Source: Rhodamnia argentea
Lineage: Eukaryota; Streptophyta; Magnoliopsida; Myrtales; Myrtaceae
Direction of reading: 5' to 3'
Length of the DNA: 64,000 bases
Assembly: GCF_020921035.1 (NCBI RefSeq)
Contig: NC_063158.1
Coordinates: forward strand, 7,794,001-7,858,000
In this document: positions 23,709-35,542 of the stretch, piece after piece
Position numbering within the stretch: position 1 is the first letter of the stretch
Layout: every line of letters begins with the position of its first letter
Position numbers and translations under genes: made by a program
Notes under the pieces: generated by a model
Told to the model about the DNA's origin: nothing
Seen by the model: the letters and a program-made list of their open reading frames with translations, nothing else
The model's database searches: none

Positions 23709-24025
23709 TGATATTTTTTAATCATGCGATCGGTTGGTATTGGAGCTGCCGTTAAGTGATAAGATGCAATTCGGTGCTTTCAAAAGCAGAGAATAATCCA
23801 AAACCATCACAATTGGCTCGAATCCTTAGTAATTTTCACATGGCGTTTTAAAGACTGAACTCCAGATATTTCTATGCCCCAACCACCTGCCAACTCAGGT
23901 GTGATTAGCACATCCTATACGATATCGACAACTCCACCATAGATCCGAATTTCAACGTGAGTCCCCTCCATATACACGATGGAAAAAAAATACACGTTAC
24001 ATAAGAAAGGCAAATGAAAACGATT

Positions 24026-24561
24026 GAGAAAAATTTTAAAAAAAATCATAAATTTATTATATTTATGTCAATTAAGTTTTAAATTTTTTGTATTTATGCT
24101 AATTAAGTCCATTTGATGATATGGTGCATTAACGTGGCAAAATTTTAATTATATTTTAATATTTTGTAATATCTTTTTATTCCTTTTTTTCTTTTCTTTC
24201 TCATTTTTTCCGCATCCCCCGAGGTCATCGCGACCGTGGGCTCACCCGGATCTGGGCAAGCCCAGCCTTGCCAAGGCCGCGGCAAAGGCGGGTATGCCCT
24301 CACCCGCGGCCAAGCCGGGCGAAGCCCTTGCTGCCCACAAGGTGGGAGGGGAAAAATGAGAAAGAAAAGAAAGAAAAAGAAATAAAGAAATAAACAATAT
24401 TAAAATATTATTAAGACTTTTCCATGTCATCATTGGCTAGCCAAATGAACTGAATTGACATAAATGCAAAATATTTAGAATTGAATTAACATAAATGTAA
24501 AAAATTTATGATTGAATTGGCACAATTGTAATAAATTTAATACTTTTTTGATAATTTTCCC
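24026..24561. mobile_element. MITE-like element, AT arms with GC-rich centre (copy 2)
   Basis: Long AT-rich inverted arms: TTTATGTCAATTAAGTTTTAAA on the left, and on the right the reverse complement of TTTATGTCAATTCAGTTCATTTGG. They enclose a GC-rich core at about 24210-24350 that is itself partly palindromic (GGCCGCGGC...GCCCGGC). Same family as the copies at 20301 and 25737. Confidence 0.65.
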
Positions 24562-24674
24562 AAAGCGCTAAAAGTAAATTTTCAAAAATTGCACGAATTC
24601 TATCGTTAATTTGTAGAGGTCAAAACTATTTTTTGAATTACAAATTCATCATAGACATGTATATTAAATAGACG

Positions 24675-24712
24675 TCTCTCTCTCTCACTCTCCTTATCCT
24701 CCTAAAATAGCA

Positions 24713-24744
<32 letters not shown>

Positions 24745-24747
24745 CTG
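24675..24747 (+). repeat. (TC)n microsatellite
   Basis: Interrupted CT repeats as often found in plant 5' leaders. They lie just upstream of the short open frames at 24769 and 24872. Confidence 0.85.
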
Positions 24748-24871
24748 AGCATGCGAGTGTAGTGAAGATGGCCTTCGTTGTTTTGCTTCTTCATCTGGCT
24801 TTCTTCCCTTCCTACTGGTGAGAAGGAATCAGAGATGACCAATCACTAAGTCCCGGGAGTAAATATAGGAG

Positions 24872-25033
24872 ATGAAGGCAGATGCAGAAGCTTCAGGTTC
24901 AGGCCCACCAGAAGCAGCCGCCTCGCAACAGAGCACCGACACTGCCGCCGCCGCCACCGCGGTCATCCAGCGTTCGCCGCCTCGTCCAGCCGAAGCAGCC
25001 CCGAACAGCACCGATCAAGAAGACATCGAGGTA
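24872..25033 (+). CDS. Possible orphan first exon (Ala/Pro/Ser-rich N-terminus)
   Basis: An open frame starting MKADAEASGSGPPEAAASQQ runs to DQEDIE, where GAG|GTAATG offers a phase-0 splice donor at 25033. Upstream are a CT-rich tract and a 17-codon hydrophobic uORF (24769 onward, MAFVVLLLHLAFFPSYW). This looks like the 5' end of a plant gene, yet no continuation exon is recognisable in the next 3 kb of mobile-element-rich sequence. It could be a gene beheaded by insertions, a non-coding transcript, or chance. Confidence 0.25.
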
Positions 25034-25736
25034 ATGACATCGCCGACACCCTCTTGATCTCTTTCATGGCTTCACCACAAGTCCAAACATAACAGAAGAA
25101 ACCATGATGATGATGATGAGATTTCGTTTGCATCGCGGATGTGTGCGTTGAAAGATTGCAGATTCGTTTGGGAAGACTTTTTTGGGCAAATTTGACTGCT
25201 TTGCATCTTGCACGTGGCTTGAACATAAATATCGGGAGTCAAAAACTTTTGATTTACGAAAGGTAAAACAGTCACGCAAGAGTCCAAATATTGCATCACT
25301 TAGAATTCCAAAAAGGTAGATTCTGAATATACTGCATAGACCATAATTGCGTCGTGCTGTTTAATTTGACTTTGGACTTTTCACTTAATAATATCCCGAA
25401 TCATTCAAAGAACGTGGAGATAAAATAACCATAAATTTTCTTAAAACAGGCAATTTCGCTGTGGTTCTTGGTCTGAAGTAAAGACACATTCAGTGCCCTT
25501 GAGCTTGATGGAGAATATAGAACCTGAGTGCCAGAATAGTCAACTTAGAAGAGTCAGCATTTCGATACTAACCTACCAAAAGGAAAAGTCCCATTCAAAC
25601 TTTGAATTTACAACTTTATTTCTTTTTTGTTTTGCCCTTTCTTGCCCGACATTCGAGTTGTTTTATTGGACCGCGCGACGAAGGTGAAGATTATTGAAAG
25701 GGCCATTTGTCGGTTTGATTGATACTGTTTTTGGTT

Positions 25737-26413
25737 GGGAAAATTGTCAAAATAAAGAGAAAAATTCCCAAAGCTATTAGTTTTTTTGCCAATTCAATCC
25801 TAAATCTTTTACATTTATGACTAATTCGATCCTAAACCTATTTTTTGTTATTTTGGTTCTAAATTTCTTGCATCTATGTCAATTTAGTTCAACCGACCGA
25901 CTTTGAAAAAGTCCGGAATAATGTGGATGACAACGCTAGAGTGAATAATTTTTAATATTATTTTAAGATTTTTTTGAATATATATTTTTTCTTTTTTTTT
26001 TCTTTCTTTTATATCCAGCTAGTCATTGGCAAGATGAGGCCGACTAGATCGCCCTCGCCGGCCTAGCCCAAATCTGGCCTTGACGAGACCTTAGCCCCTA
26101 GCCGATCATTGCCGGTGACCGACTAAAGGTAAAAGAAAGAAAGAAAAAGGGAAAAGAAAGAAAAGAAAAAATAACTTTAAAAAATCTCAAAATATTATTA
26201 AAAACTGTCCACGTTAGCACCGGTGTCCACGTTTGTGCCGACGTCCACGTCGTCGCCGACCAGCATCCACATAAGCGCCGATTAGTCATAGTTCATCGGA
26301 TAGACTAAATTGACACAAATAAAAAATGTTGAGGACTAAATTTGCTCAACTGTAAAAGTTTAGGATTGAATCGGCAAATTTAAAAGATTTATGATTTTTT
26401 TGACAAGTTTCTC
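25737..26413. mobile_element. MITE-like element, AT arms with GC-rich centre (copy 3)
   Basis: The left end GGGAAAATTGTCAAAATAAAG and arm with GCCAATTCAATCCTAAATC are matched in reverse by AGGATTGAATCGGCAAATTT and GACAAGTTTCTC on the right. The core, about 26015-26115, is GC-rich (GGCCGACTAGATCGCCCTCG). Flanks share TTTTGG, a possible remnant of the target duplication. Confidence 0.65.
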
Positions 26414-26888
26414 ATTTTGGAGAGTTGGAATTTGGAGAGATGACGATTTTTATAAGCAGAATCGAACCGATTCTTATAAATTATGGCGTTGGTTCTAAGC
26501 CTTATCTTTTTAGATGACACCTCGCCAGCCTGGCTCCCCTTTTTATACACGAAGTGCGTCGAGACAAGATCCGACGGGTGCATAGCATAATGGAAGATAA
26601 ACAGGAAAAGTACAAATAATTATATGAATAATTCATCCACCAAATTGCAGGAAAAAACATTAAATCTATACTTGTTGAGTCTCTTGACCTAGGAAAAGGA
26701 TCGCTAATCCCTCTGATAAGGTACATTTGTACGCACATACTATTACCAAACAAAAATTCGTACGTAGAATTCGTAAAACACACCGATAAAAGTTTCTCGT
26801 ATGACTTGTACATTTGAATACTCATGAAAATAATCGATACTGTCGCACAATGTTCTCAACTTCAAATCAACTGTAGATGATATTTTGG

Positions 26889-27130
26889 CTCTGTTTATTT
26901 TTCGAAAAATGAATGATTTGAAAAACATTTTTCTAAAAGTGATTTCTTAGAGCGCTTGAAATAATTAGTCAACGAAAGATATTTTTAATATCGATAATAA
27001 CGTATGTCTTGATATCTTCGTAGATGATGAAAGTATTTTTGGTTTATTCTTTTTTGTAGGGAATACAAGCAATTATTTTTATGAAAAAATATTTTTTAAA
27101 TCATTCATTTTTCGCGAAATAAATGTATCT
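26889..27130. mobile_element. Short MITE with GAAAAATGAATGATTT arms (copy 1)
   Basis: CTCTGTTTATTTTTCGAAAA and GAATGATTTGAAAAACATTTT on the left are mirrored on the right by AAATCATTCATTTTTCGCGA and AATAAATGTAT. About 240 bp, non-coding. A relative lies near 37482. Confidence 0.65.
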
Positions 27131-28140
27131 TTTGAATGACTTTTTACTATTGCATGTACTCAACAAGAAACAAGCGTCGTGTGGTAATGCGTCGTATCAT
27201 AAAAAAAAGAAAGAAAGAGAGAGTGTGGGCTACTAATTAAGATATTAATTTACATGGAGATGAAATTTGCTCATGTTCTTGTGATCTTGGATTTTAGAAC
27301 GGACCCGATTAGCAAGCTTTTGAACTATAATCATTGTTTAATACCACCATAATGATTCTAGCCAGGTCACTATAGAGCACATTCATTTGAGAATAACATT
27401 ATGGACCTCTTAGCAAGAAATCTTGGCACCCTTACCTTAACCACTGTATGTCTAGGTGATCCACTATGCTTGGGTTCAAATCTTGGGAAGATTTTAAAAC
27501 TAATGCATCAGACCGCGCCTTTAAGATTGTCCCTTAGGATACATAAGTGAAGTAGATCTTATCTCGATCGGCCACATGCATCCCGCCCCGTCTCGTCCCA
27601 AGGCATGCGAGACGAGTTTGCTCAAACTTCCTCGCTTTAATACCACCCTAGCACTTCTCCTATTGTTTCATCAACCATTGATAAAATTGCTCAATTTGTC
27701 CCTAGATGTTATGCTTTCAAGCAAGTTACGGAATGCTACACTATCAAAGGACCATCTTCTTTCGGGCAATATTTGTTTGCCCTAAATAAAATTAATAATA
27801 TGAATTTACTTTTTCGCAATCATTTAAAAAGTTATTCGAAATTTTATATGTCGATTTATTTGTTATTTGAGTCTAATCAAAGTTTCATTAATCGCGAAAT
27901 CTTAAAAAAAAATTTCAAAATGCATGAGAAAAAAAATAAGGGAAATAAAAAAGAATCCAAATAAAGTGGATACATATAGGAAGAAATAAGAAACAATGAT
28001 ATTCTTACACCAGCAACAAAAGCAGCAGCTAACGAAAATCTCGAAAAAGGAAAAAAAGTTTTACATCTCCATAATCCAAAAATGCTGCCACCAAAACCAA
28101 ACGGGGAAAAAGGAGGAGAAGAACAACGTGAAAGAAACGA
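27131..28140. other. Intergenic stretch, no gene recognised
   Basis: AT-rich sequence. The open frames at 27576-27785 and 27773-27964 show no domain. The final 150 bases probably contain the transporter promoter and transcription start. Confidence 0.5.
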
Positions 28141-28189
28141 ACGAAACTTGAGGATCACGCACTGAGAGCTTCATCGTTGCAGCGCTGCG

Positions 28190-28396
28190 ATGGCGGAACT
28201 CATCTATTCGAGTCACTTCGATTCGCCGTCCTCTCATGGTTCGTTGCATGCTCTGTTTCTAAACCTCTCTGATTTCCCGTGGATAATTGATTCGGGCGCT
28301 GTTGTTGCTCCTCTCTGGGATTCGAGAGATTGGCCGATTTCGCTGTCCCCGGATATTGCAGATCTCTCCATGCACTGTTATTTTATGGGCGCCTAG
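28190..28396 (+). promoter_or_regulatory. 68-codon upstream ORF in the leader of the PUT transporter gene
   Basis: ATG GCG GAA begins an uninterrupted 68-codon frame ending at a TAG, 400 bp before the main start. It is the first good AUG after a plausible transcription start. A strong splice donor (GGCGA|GTAAGA, 28516) and acceptor (GAATGCAG, ending 28760) would put the whole uORF in leader exon 1 and the main start in exon 2. Peptide start MAELIYSSHFDSPSSHGSLH; no domain known. It could repress or tune translation of the transporter. Confidence 0.45.
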
Positions 28397-28799
28397 TCGC
28401 TCATTTCTAGGGTTCTTAGTTTTAGCTGCGGGATTGGGAAAATCATGAGCTTCTTGGCTTTAACTTTACTCTCAATTTAAGTTTTTTTCTTTCGGATTAG
28501 CTCTCTCTCGGGCGAGTAAGATGTGACCTCCTGTAATCTGTTCACTAGTTTGAAGTCGGTGTGCTTTTTCACTTGTCTGAATTTGCATGGAACTCTTGCT
28601 TCAATGGGTAGTTGCAATTTGGTGCGTTTCAATTCTTAATGTTTTGCTCTGCTTATAGGAGAAAATTTCCTGCATGTCCCTGGATTTGTTGTCTTAATTT
28701 GGGGAAAGTTTTGGCCGTGACAAAGAAATCATTTTGTTTGGGTGTTTATGTCGAATGCAGAAATTGAGGAATTCAGCTGATCGGGAAGCGTCTGTTCCA

Positions 28800-30224
28800 A
28801 TGAGGGAGTTCAATGGTGCAGCTTATGCGACCATCCGTGAAGTGCCTTCTTCACTTAGGGTTGAGAACTTTCGAAAAGTATCGGTCCTTCCTCTTATTTT
28901 CCTCATCTTTTATGAGGTCTCCGGCGGCCCGTTTGGGGTCGAAGATAGCGTTGGGGCTGCTGGTCCTCTCTTAGCCCTTCTGGGATTCTTGGTCTTTCCG
29001 TTCATATGGAGTGTCCCCGAGGCATTAATCACCGCTGAAATGGGCACCATGTTCCCCGAGAATGGCGGTTATGTGGTTTGGGTTTCGTCTGCAATCGGTC
29101 CCTTCTGGGGATTTCAGCAGGGCTGGATGAAGTGGCTTAGTGGGGTCATAGATAACGCCTTGTACCCAGTGCTCTTCCTTGACTATTTGAAATCAGGGAT
29201 CCCTGCCTTGGACGGAGGGTGGCCTAGGGTAGGTGCGGCATTAGCTTTGACGGTGCTTCTTACATACATGAATTATAGGGGTCTGACCATTGTCGGATGG
29301 GTTGCGGTTGCACTCGGGGTTTTCTCGATTCTCCCCTTTGTGGTTATGGGGCTTGTGTCGATACCCAAGTTGGAGCCGTCTAGATGGTTGGTGGTCAATC
29401 TTCACAACGTGGACTGGAATTTGTACCTGAATACTCTGTTTTGGAATCTAAACTACTGGGATTCGATAAGCACCCTGGCTGGAGAGGTCGACAACCCGAA
29501 GAAAACTCTTCCAAGGGCTCTATTCTATGCTCTGATCTTGGTTGTTCTCGGATACTTTTTCCCACTTTTAATTGGAACCGGCTCTGTCCCATTTGACCGT
29601 GAGCTTTGGACGGATGGGTACTTCTCCGATATTGCCAAAATCATCGGAGGTGTTTGGTTGAGGTGGTGGGTCCAAGCTGCTGCGGCTATGTCCAATATGG
29701 GAATGTTTGTCGCCGAGATGAGCAGCGACTCTTTCCAGCTCTTGGGCATGGCTGAGCGGGGCATGTTGCCCGAATTTTTTGCCAAGAGGTCTAAATATGG
29801 AACCCCTCTGACTGGAATTCTGTTCTCAGCTTCCGGCGTGATTCTGCTTTCATGGCTCAGCTTCCAAGAGATTGTTGCTGCAGAGAACTTCTTGTACTGT
29901 TTTGGAATGATCTTGGAGTTCTTAGCATTTGTGAAGTTGAGGATTAAGCATCCTAACGCATCTAGGCCTTACAAGATACCGGTCGGGACAATTGGAGCAA
30001 TCGCTATGTGCATACCTCCAACTATCCTAATAGGCGTCGTTCTTGCTCTTTCTACCCTCAAGGTCGCGATTGTGAGCCTCGTGGCTGTGGTAATCGGTTT
30101 CATAATGCAACCCGGTCTTAAGTACATCGAGAAGAAGAGGTGGCTGAAATTCTCAGTCAGTTCCGATCTCCCAGATCTCGATAATGACATTAGTCAGGAG
30201 AGCACTGTTTCGTTGGTGGATTAG
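28800..30224 (+). CDS. Polyamine/amino-acid transporter, PUT (LAT-like) family, 474 aa
   Basis: Plasma- or endomembrane APC-superfamily carrier of the plant PUT group (PUT1/PUT2-like), importing polyamines and probably also paraquat. The single coding exon has all hallmark segments in order: [20 protein letters not shown] (membrane helix 1), [75 protein letters not shown], and a C-terminal [10 protein letters not shown] motif before the last helices; about 11-12 membrane helices in all. I chose the ATG at 28800 because MREFN...NFRKVSVLP fits the family N-terminus. The frame stays open upstream to 28734, but a splice acceptor at 28760 falls inside that extension. Intact. Confidence 0.93.
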   Translation: MREFNGAAYATIREVPSSLRVENFRKVSVLPLIFLIFYEVSGGPFGVEDSVGAAGPLLALLGFLVFPFIWSVPEALITAEMGTMFPENGGYVVWVSSAIGPFWGFQQGWMKWLSGVIDNALYPVLFLDYLKSGIPALDGGWPRVGAALALTVLLTYMNYRGLTIVGWVAVALGVFSILPFVVMGLVSIPKLEPSRWLVVNLHNVDWNLYLNTLFWNLNYWDSISTLAGEVDNPKKTLPRALFYALILVVLGYFFPLLIGTGSVPFDRELWTDGYFSDIAKIIGGVWLRWWVQAAAAMSNMGMFVAEMSSDSFQLLGMAERGMLPEFFAKRSKYGTPLTGILFSASGVILLSWLSFQEIVAAENFLYCFGMILEFLAFVKLRIKHPNASRPYKIPVGTIGAIAMCIPPTILIGVVLALSTLKVAIVSLVAVVIGFIMQPGLKYIEKKRWLKFSVSSDLPDLDNDISQESTVSLVD

Positions 30225-31990
30225 ATCATTGGTCATCATATGCTAAAGTCCAACAAGGCTGTTTCATCGGTTTGATGCAAAGACATCCTGATCAAAATGC
30301 TCCTCTTGCGAGTTCATGCGTGCTTTTGGAGAGGATATCGAAGGAGTGCTAATATGCTCAAAAGCTCTTTTGCCTCAGAAACTGCCTTTGCGTGGCAAAG
30401 CTCTGCAAGCGGTGGTAGAATCTATTTTTATCGCTCGAGTTTTAGAGTGATGATAGATGGGGAAAATTGGTTGGGAAAAGGAGAATAGGCTAAGCTTGTT
30501 TGGTTTGTATTTGTACTGTTGTAGCCTAAGCATCCATCTTGATGCAGCATCAGAAAAAAGTTTACCAATTATCGATGTGGTTTTATAAATATCTTGCGGA
30601 GATCATCAAGGCAGTGATAGTTCAGCTTACGCCACTTGTGTTGCTCTTCGAGTGCAAATACTCATCAAAGAGAAGCCACGATGGTATGGCCCAAGCCAAA
30701 TCTTAATCAACAACCAAACAAGACCTTGCCTGCTCTTGGTCTGATGATGTCACATGCCGAAGGAGCTGAAGCAAAATGAGAGTGACCAGAACCTAGGAAG
30801 AATGAACTGGTCTAAGTTGACACACAAAAGCGAATGTTCAAGACTCCATAGTCTGAATGGTTCGCCATTTCGGAACTACCTAAATGATCATCATGTGAAC
30901 AAGTTCCTTGTCCCTTCGCTCCTTCATCAACAACTAGTCAAATGGAGGATTTGGCTAGTTGATCCGTCTATAATCCTTTCGAAGAAGATGGTGACAAAAC
31001 AGCAACCATATTGAACCATCGACAAACATTTATTGATAATTAAGGGGAGTGGATAAGAATAATTGAGGAGCTCTAGCCTATGAACTGTTGAATTAAGGCA
31101 CCTTCGACCAAAAATAAAAATAAAAATTAAAGCACCGAAATCTGATGCCATCTGTTCAAGCAAAAGCATTCATGTACATGCATTGAAATCTACGACCACG
31201 TTTAAAGAACGAAAATAGAGCGCTTTCTAACTTAAGCTTAATTTGATTGTGCTGCCATCGCCTGACTGTCACCATTAAGGCAGAATATGCGCGGAATCAG
31301 AACTAAGATCAAATGATCATGCCCCTCTTCACACTATGTATAGATTTCAAAATCATGACATCCTGGCAATGGGACTTTTTGACATTGTGACAATATCACG
31401 ACATCGTCGGTGAATAAAATTTCGATATTCACTTGTGGATCCATCTCCTAGTCATCTTGCTAGCTCAACACTCTTTTCTATACGCACCTAGCAGAGGCCG
31501 CACCAACAGAATCAGAAAGGCCTAGGTACCGTTACAAACAACATAGACGAAGACATTAATGACAGTAGACGCCAAGCAAGCAGAGAACCCCCAACATATT
31601 GCCATGACTCTTCATTAAGGAGAACATTCTGTAATACTATTTGGAAACAGAGGTACTCAGTCGATAGCTAAAGAATATATGCATTCAGACAGATGACAAA
31701 AGCAGCTTATAATTCTAACGTAACCTGTAAATACAAAGGAATGCCGTATGCCCACAAGACACTAGTGATCGGCAAGCTACACCATAGAACCCTCAAGATT
31801 ATCATAACAACGCACAGAAAATTGATGTCATTGTAATCAACCATTACTTTGAAATCCGTAAAGCAACAGCTCGAGATCCTCCTGAGATACTTTATTTTCC
31901 AAAATGGACACTACTAAGCCCCCATTACAAGGCCAAAGTGAACAGTTCCTCTTTGACAAATTAGAGGATCCAACACTCTTTAACAGCATT
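30225..31990. other. 3' flank and intergenic stretch, no gene recognised
   Basis: The first 300 bases are likely the transporter 3' UTR. The rest is AT-rich with only short open frames (30754-31014, 30927-31169 -) and no domain. From about 31860 the 3' UTR of the minus-strand S11 gene is expected. Confidence 0.5.
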
Positions 31991-32001
31991 ACGAGTACAG
32001 C

Positions 32002-33271
32002 TTATACACGACGCCTCTTCGGAAGTCGGCAACCATTATGGGGGCGCCGAGTTGTGTCCTCAATGTACACGATCGGGTTCTGGTCCCCTCGAGCATTCGT
32101 AAATCCCTCTCTCCAGCTCATGATTGCTTGTCGTTTCTTCTTGAAAAAGGTAAAACCTTTCACTTTCATCACAACAGACTTCAAACCCAAACTCCTAGAC
32201 AGTCGCCCCACGTGTTCAGCAGTCGCCTCAGCAGCATATCTAGATAGCTTCGGGCCTCCCTTCATTTCCGGCAAACACCCAGCCGATGCGCCAATCTTCT
32301 TTCTACCTTTGGAATCAGTCACGGTAACAAACGTATTGTTGCGCATAAGCTTTATATGGACAAAATCGACATCTTGCTCCAGGTTGTAGCGAGAATATTG
32401 AAAACCACCAAGGGCTTTCCCTTCTTCCTCTAGGATTCCCCTAACATGATCCATGAACCTGGAGCCAGTGCCAATCTCAACATCCTTTTGAGTTGAAGAG
32501 TCGATGAATCTCGTCCGGGTCAAATTGGAAGGGTTGACCACACGCGCCCCTAAAGTATTAACATCATCAACTGTGGAAGCTCCATATACATTTCCATGCA
32601 TTTTTATCGTTGAAACATCATTCACACGGGGAGATATGACTTCTCCTGGCCCAGTAGATCCTGCTAAAATGAAATGGTCCATCATTCCTTGCCTAATAAC
32701 CACGGCCTCCAAACCTAAATTTGTTCATCAGATCTCTAGTTGCAAACAAAATTCAGCAATTTTTCTCCAAATGATCAGAGAGCGCAATGACGAAATGGAG
32801 ATACAAATCTTAACATTCGAATAAACAACGAATGGCAAATTCAGCAAAACAAGCACGAAGAGCATGAAGCAGCACGATGAAGTGTAACATAAACCGCCAA
32901 GTATCTGATTATCCTTGAAGTCCCACGATAGTTCCTCATCGCCGCAGCTAAATGGCAATCTAAAGCGATACGCTAAGACGACATGCCAATCCCAAAATCC
33001 AAATTCGAAGTGTCAAGAAACAATTTTGAACAACGCAGACCAAGGCATCTTATCAACCAGTAGCTCGAGGCGCTTCCGTCGGAATTCTAGCAAATCAAGC
33101 ACACCGGAGGAACCCCAAAATAAGAAAAACAACAAAGAAAAGCCACTTGCCTGAGGACTGCGATCTTGAAATGAGACCATGGTGACGTTGAAGAAGAGAA
33201 GACGAAGAAAATGCAAGTCTCTGTTTCGAATCGAAGATTTTGGAGAGTAAGGAGCGAGCATGGATATTCAT
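32002..33271 (-). CDS. NFD3: Mitochondrial small-subunit ribosomal protein uS11m (NFD3-like), 277 aa
   Basis: Two exons, 33271-33151 and 32714-32002, join in phase 1 to 278 codons with stop. Exon 1 encodes a presequence rich in Ser, Arg and Leu (MNIHARSLLSKIFDSKQRLA), typical of mitochondrial import. The last 120 residues are the S11 domain (SRYAAEATAEHVGRLSRSLG through PHNGCRLPKRRRV). Between them is the plant-specific linker with EIGTGSRFMDHVRGILEEEG. This matches Arabidopsis NFD3, needed for karyogamy during female gametophyte development. The intron has a GC donor (TCAG|GCAAGT); the only nearby GT option would break the frame. Divergent from the ankyrin gene next door. Confidence 0.9.
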
Positions 33272-33585
33272 GGTAGAGAGCGAACTCATTTCTAGCTTCT
33301 CTCTAGGGTTTGATTTCTCACCCAAAATTGCTCGGCAAGTGAAACTCTGGAGTTCGAAGTTCATTACTGAACCGGACCGAACATTCGGGTCGGGTCAAAC
33401 GAGTTCAGGCCCAACAAACATGGGCTTCGACTCTTTGACCAAGAAAAATTGCAAGAGGCCTCACAGGCACATGGCATTTTTCATCATCTTCCCGTCTTCT
33501 CCTGCTGTAAAACCTCGGGGGAAGAGAGATCGGAGCGGTTTCTGGTCCGACACCATACGACTAAACGAAGGAGGAGGAAAAAAAA
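33272..33585. promoter_or_regulatory. Divergent promoter between uS11m and ankyrin-repeat genes
   Basis: Only 314 bp separate the two start codons. Near the uS11m side lie GGCCCA (33408-33413) and TGGGCT (33421-33426), site II-type elements usual in nuclear genes for mitochondrial ribosomal proteins. No TATA box is evident on either strand. Confidence 0.6.
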
Positions 33586-35542
33586 ATGGGGAAGCATCCG
33601 AGTTCAGCTTCTTCACGTTCCGGTGAGGACCTCCACGCGGCCGCGAGATCCGGCGACCTGAGAGCCGTTCTGTCGATACTTGCCGCGAACCCTCTGGCTG
33701 TCAATTCCAGAGATAAGCACTCCAGAACTCCGTATCCTCCCCTAATTAGTCGCTCTGCTTCTGCTTCACAAATACTACAAAAGGCTGTTTATTGGTTCTC
33801 TCTCTTTCATGTCTGTTCATTTCCTTTTGGACTGGTGGAACTCTGCGCGATTGCTTGATGCTCGTCGATGATTGGAATCGGCATCGCCGGATTGGCGTGG
33901 TATGTGGGGGTCGAACCCGCGATTTACTTGGTAAATTGGCATCTTCCGGTTCTTGACTGTTATGCAATATGCGGGGAGAGAGGCTGCTGATCCTGGAGTT
34001 TGTGTGAAAGTTAGTAATTGATGAGAAGGAGTGGTGATAGAGTTACAGTTGTGTATGCTTGTGTGTGGGAGATTATGAGGTTCCACGGTGGACGAAGTTG
34101 GTGCATTTGTGTCCACTGGCGTGCTCTGCGACTTGCTTAAGGAAAAAGAACTCCTTGCCCTTTTTCAATAAATAGTGGTGAACACTTTCTTTTTGCACTT
34201 AGGGTGAAAAATTCCGTTCGATTGACTGAAAATATGAACTTGCGAGCATAGAGACATGAACCGAGTGAGACTAGGTGCCGGCTGCTGTCTTGACAGTTCT
34301 TGGTTAGGTCGGTGCTGCTGTGCTTGTGAAATGCTTAAATAATTTATCTAGAATCGTGTCTCTAATAAGAATGGAATGGTCCCGAGGCCCAAAGGCCATC
34401 TTCAGCTGTCGCTTTTCTCATTGCTTCATCCTTGTTCCTAACTACAATGTTTCCCTGATGAGATTCCTCTGAAACTAAGGCTTTCAAGTTAATTTGTTCC
34501 ACTAGTAGTGAGGAAGTCTGTTGAGCTATGGTTTTCTTTGGCATTGGTAAATCTTTCCCGCTAAGCTGATAAGCATCTGCATCAGAAGATTGCTTTAAAT
34601 GGGTGTTGTTCAACAATTGCATCATCTTTGTGAATCCTATACATTCCCTCTTTCATGTTAAATCATACTGAGAGTTTCCTTGTTTACACTCTTTCACAAG
34701 CTTCATCTGTGACTGAGTTTAGATATCAATCAATGTCTTCAATCGGTCATTCATTGGAGATTATACTATATTTACTTAATCCACAATGTTGTCTGAATAC
34801 CAAGGTTGAGCTTCCAGCATAGGAAAATTATTTATTTTGCCTGCTATTGCCTTCCTTTTCTTTTTGAAACTTTGATTACTTTCTGCTTCGGGGTTTTGTT
34901 TGTACTGCCATTTTCTTCCTTGACCTGACGTACTCCATTAGACTCCATTTAGCAGCATGGTCTGGTCAGGCACAAGTGGTCACTTATCTCTGCCAGAACA
35001 AGGCTGATGTCGGGGCTGCTGCCATGGACGATATGGGGGCTATTCACTTTGCTGCCCAAAAGGGGCATTTGGAAGTCGTACGCACGCTTCTTTCATCTGG
35101 GGTCTCTGTTAAAGCTGCTAATCGCAAGGGCTTCACTCCACTACACTATGCAGTTCAAGGGTCCCATTTGGAGCTCGTGAAGTACTTGGTAAAGAAAGGT
35201 GCTAGCCTGAGTACCAAGACCAAAGCTGGGAAAACCCCTGTTGATCTTGCAAGCAGCGAAGAAATTCGCTCTTTTTTGGTAGAATCTGAAGAATCATCTA
35301 AAAAAGGCGAACATCCTGATCCTGGGAAGCAAGCTGAAGCCTCCAGTACAAACTTATCTTCTCATGAGAAATCAGAAAATAGTCACGAAATGTCCAGGAA
35401 TTCTGAAGAGGAGGATGAAAATGCAAAGAGAAAGGGTAATGACGAGGAAATCAGGGAAGCCTCTCAACCTAAAAAGGCAAAGGTCGCACTTAATCATCTT
35501 ACAAGCGCAGATGATGCGCAAGATGATGAAGAGAACTTTTGA
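33586..35542 (+). CDS. Ankyrin-repeat protein, 248 aa, with acidic C-terminal tail
   Basis: Two exons (33586-33731, 34942-35542) join in phase (CC|A gives Pro) to 249 codons with stop. Residues about 13-160 form four to five ankyrin repeats: EDLHAAARSGDLRAVLSILA, TPLHLAAWSGQAQVVTYL, AIHFAAQKGHLEVVRTLLSS, TPLHYAVQGSHLELVKYLVK and a degenerate TPVDLASSEEIRSFL. The tail is Ser/Glu/Lys-rich with a possible nuclear signal (QPKKAKVAL) and ends DDAQDDEENF. There is no kinase, BTB or membrane segment. It is a small protein-binding scaffold whose partner is not evident; short plant homologues of this layout are uncharacterised as far as I recall. Confidence 0.88.

Noticed and set aside
28734-28799. 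Longer N-terminus for the PUT transporter
   Set aside because: A good splice acceptor at 28760 lies in it and the family N-terminus starts at the ATG of 28800.
31904-32389. 161-codon plus-strand frame opposite uS11m
   Set aside because: It is antisense to the S11 domain, whose protein match and splice phase are clear.
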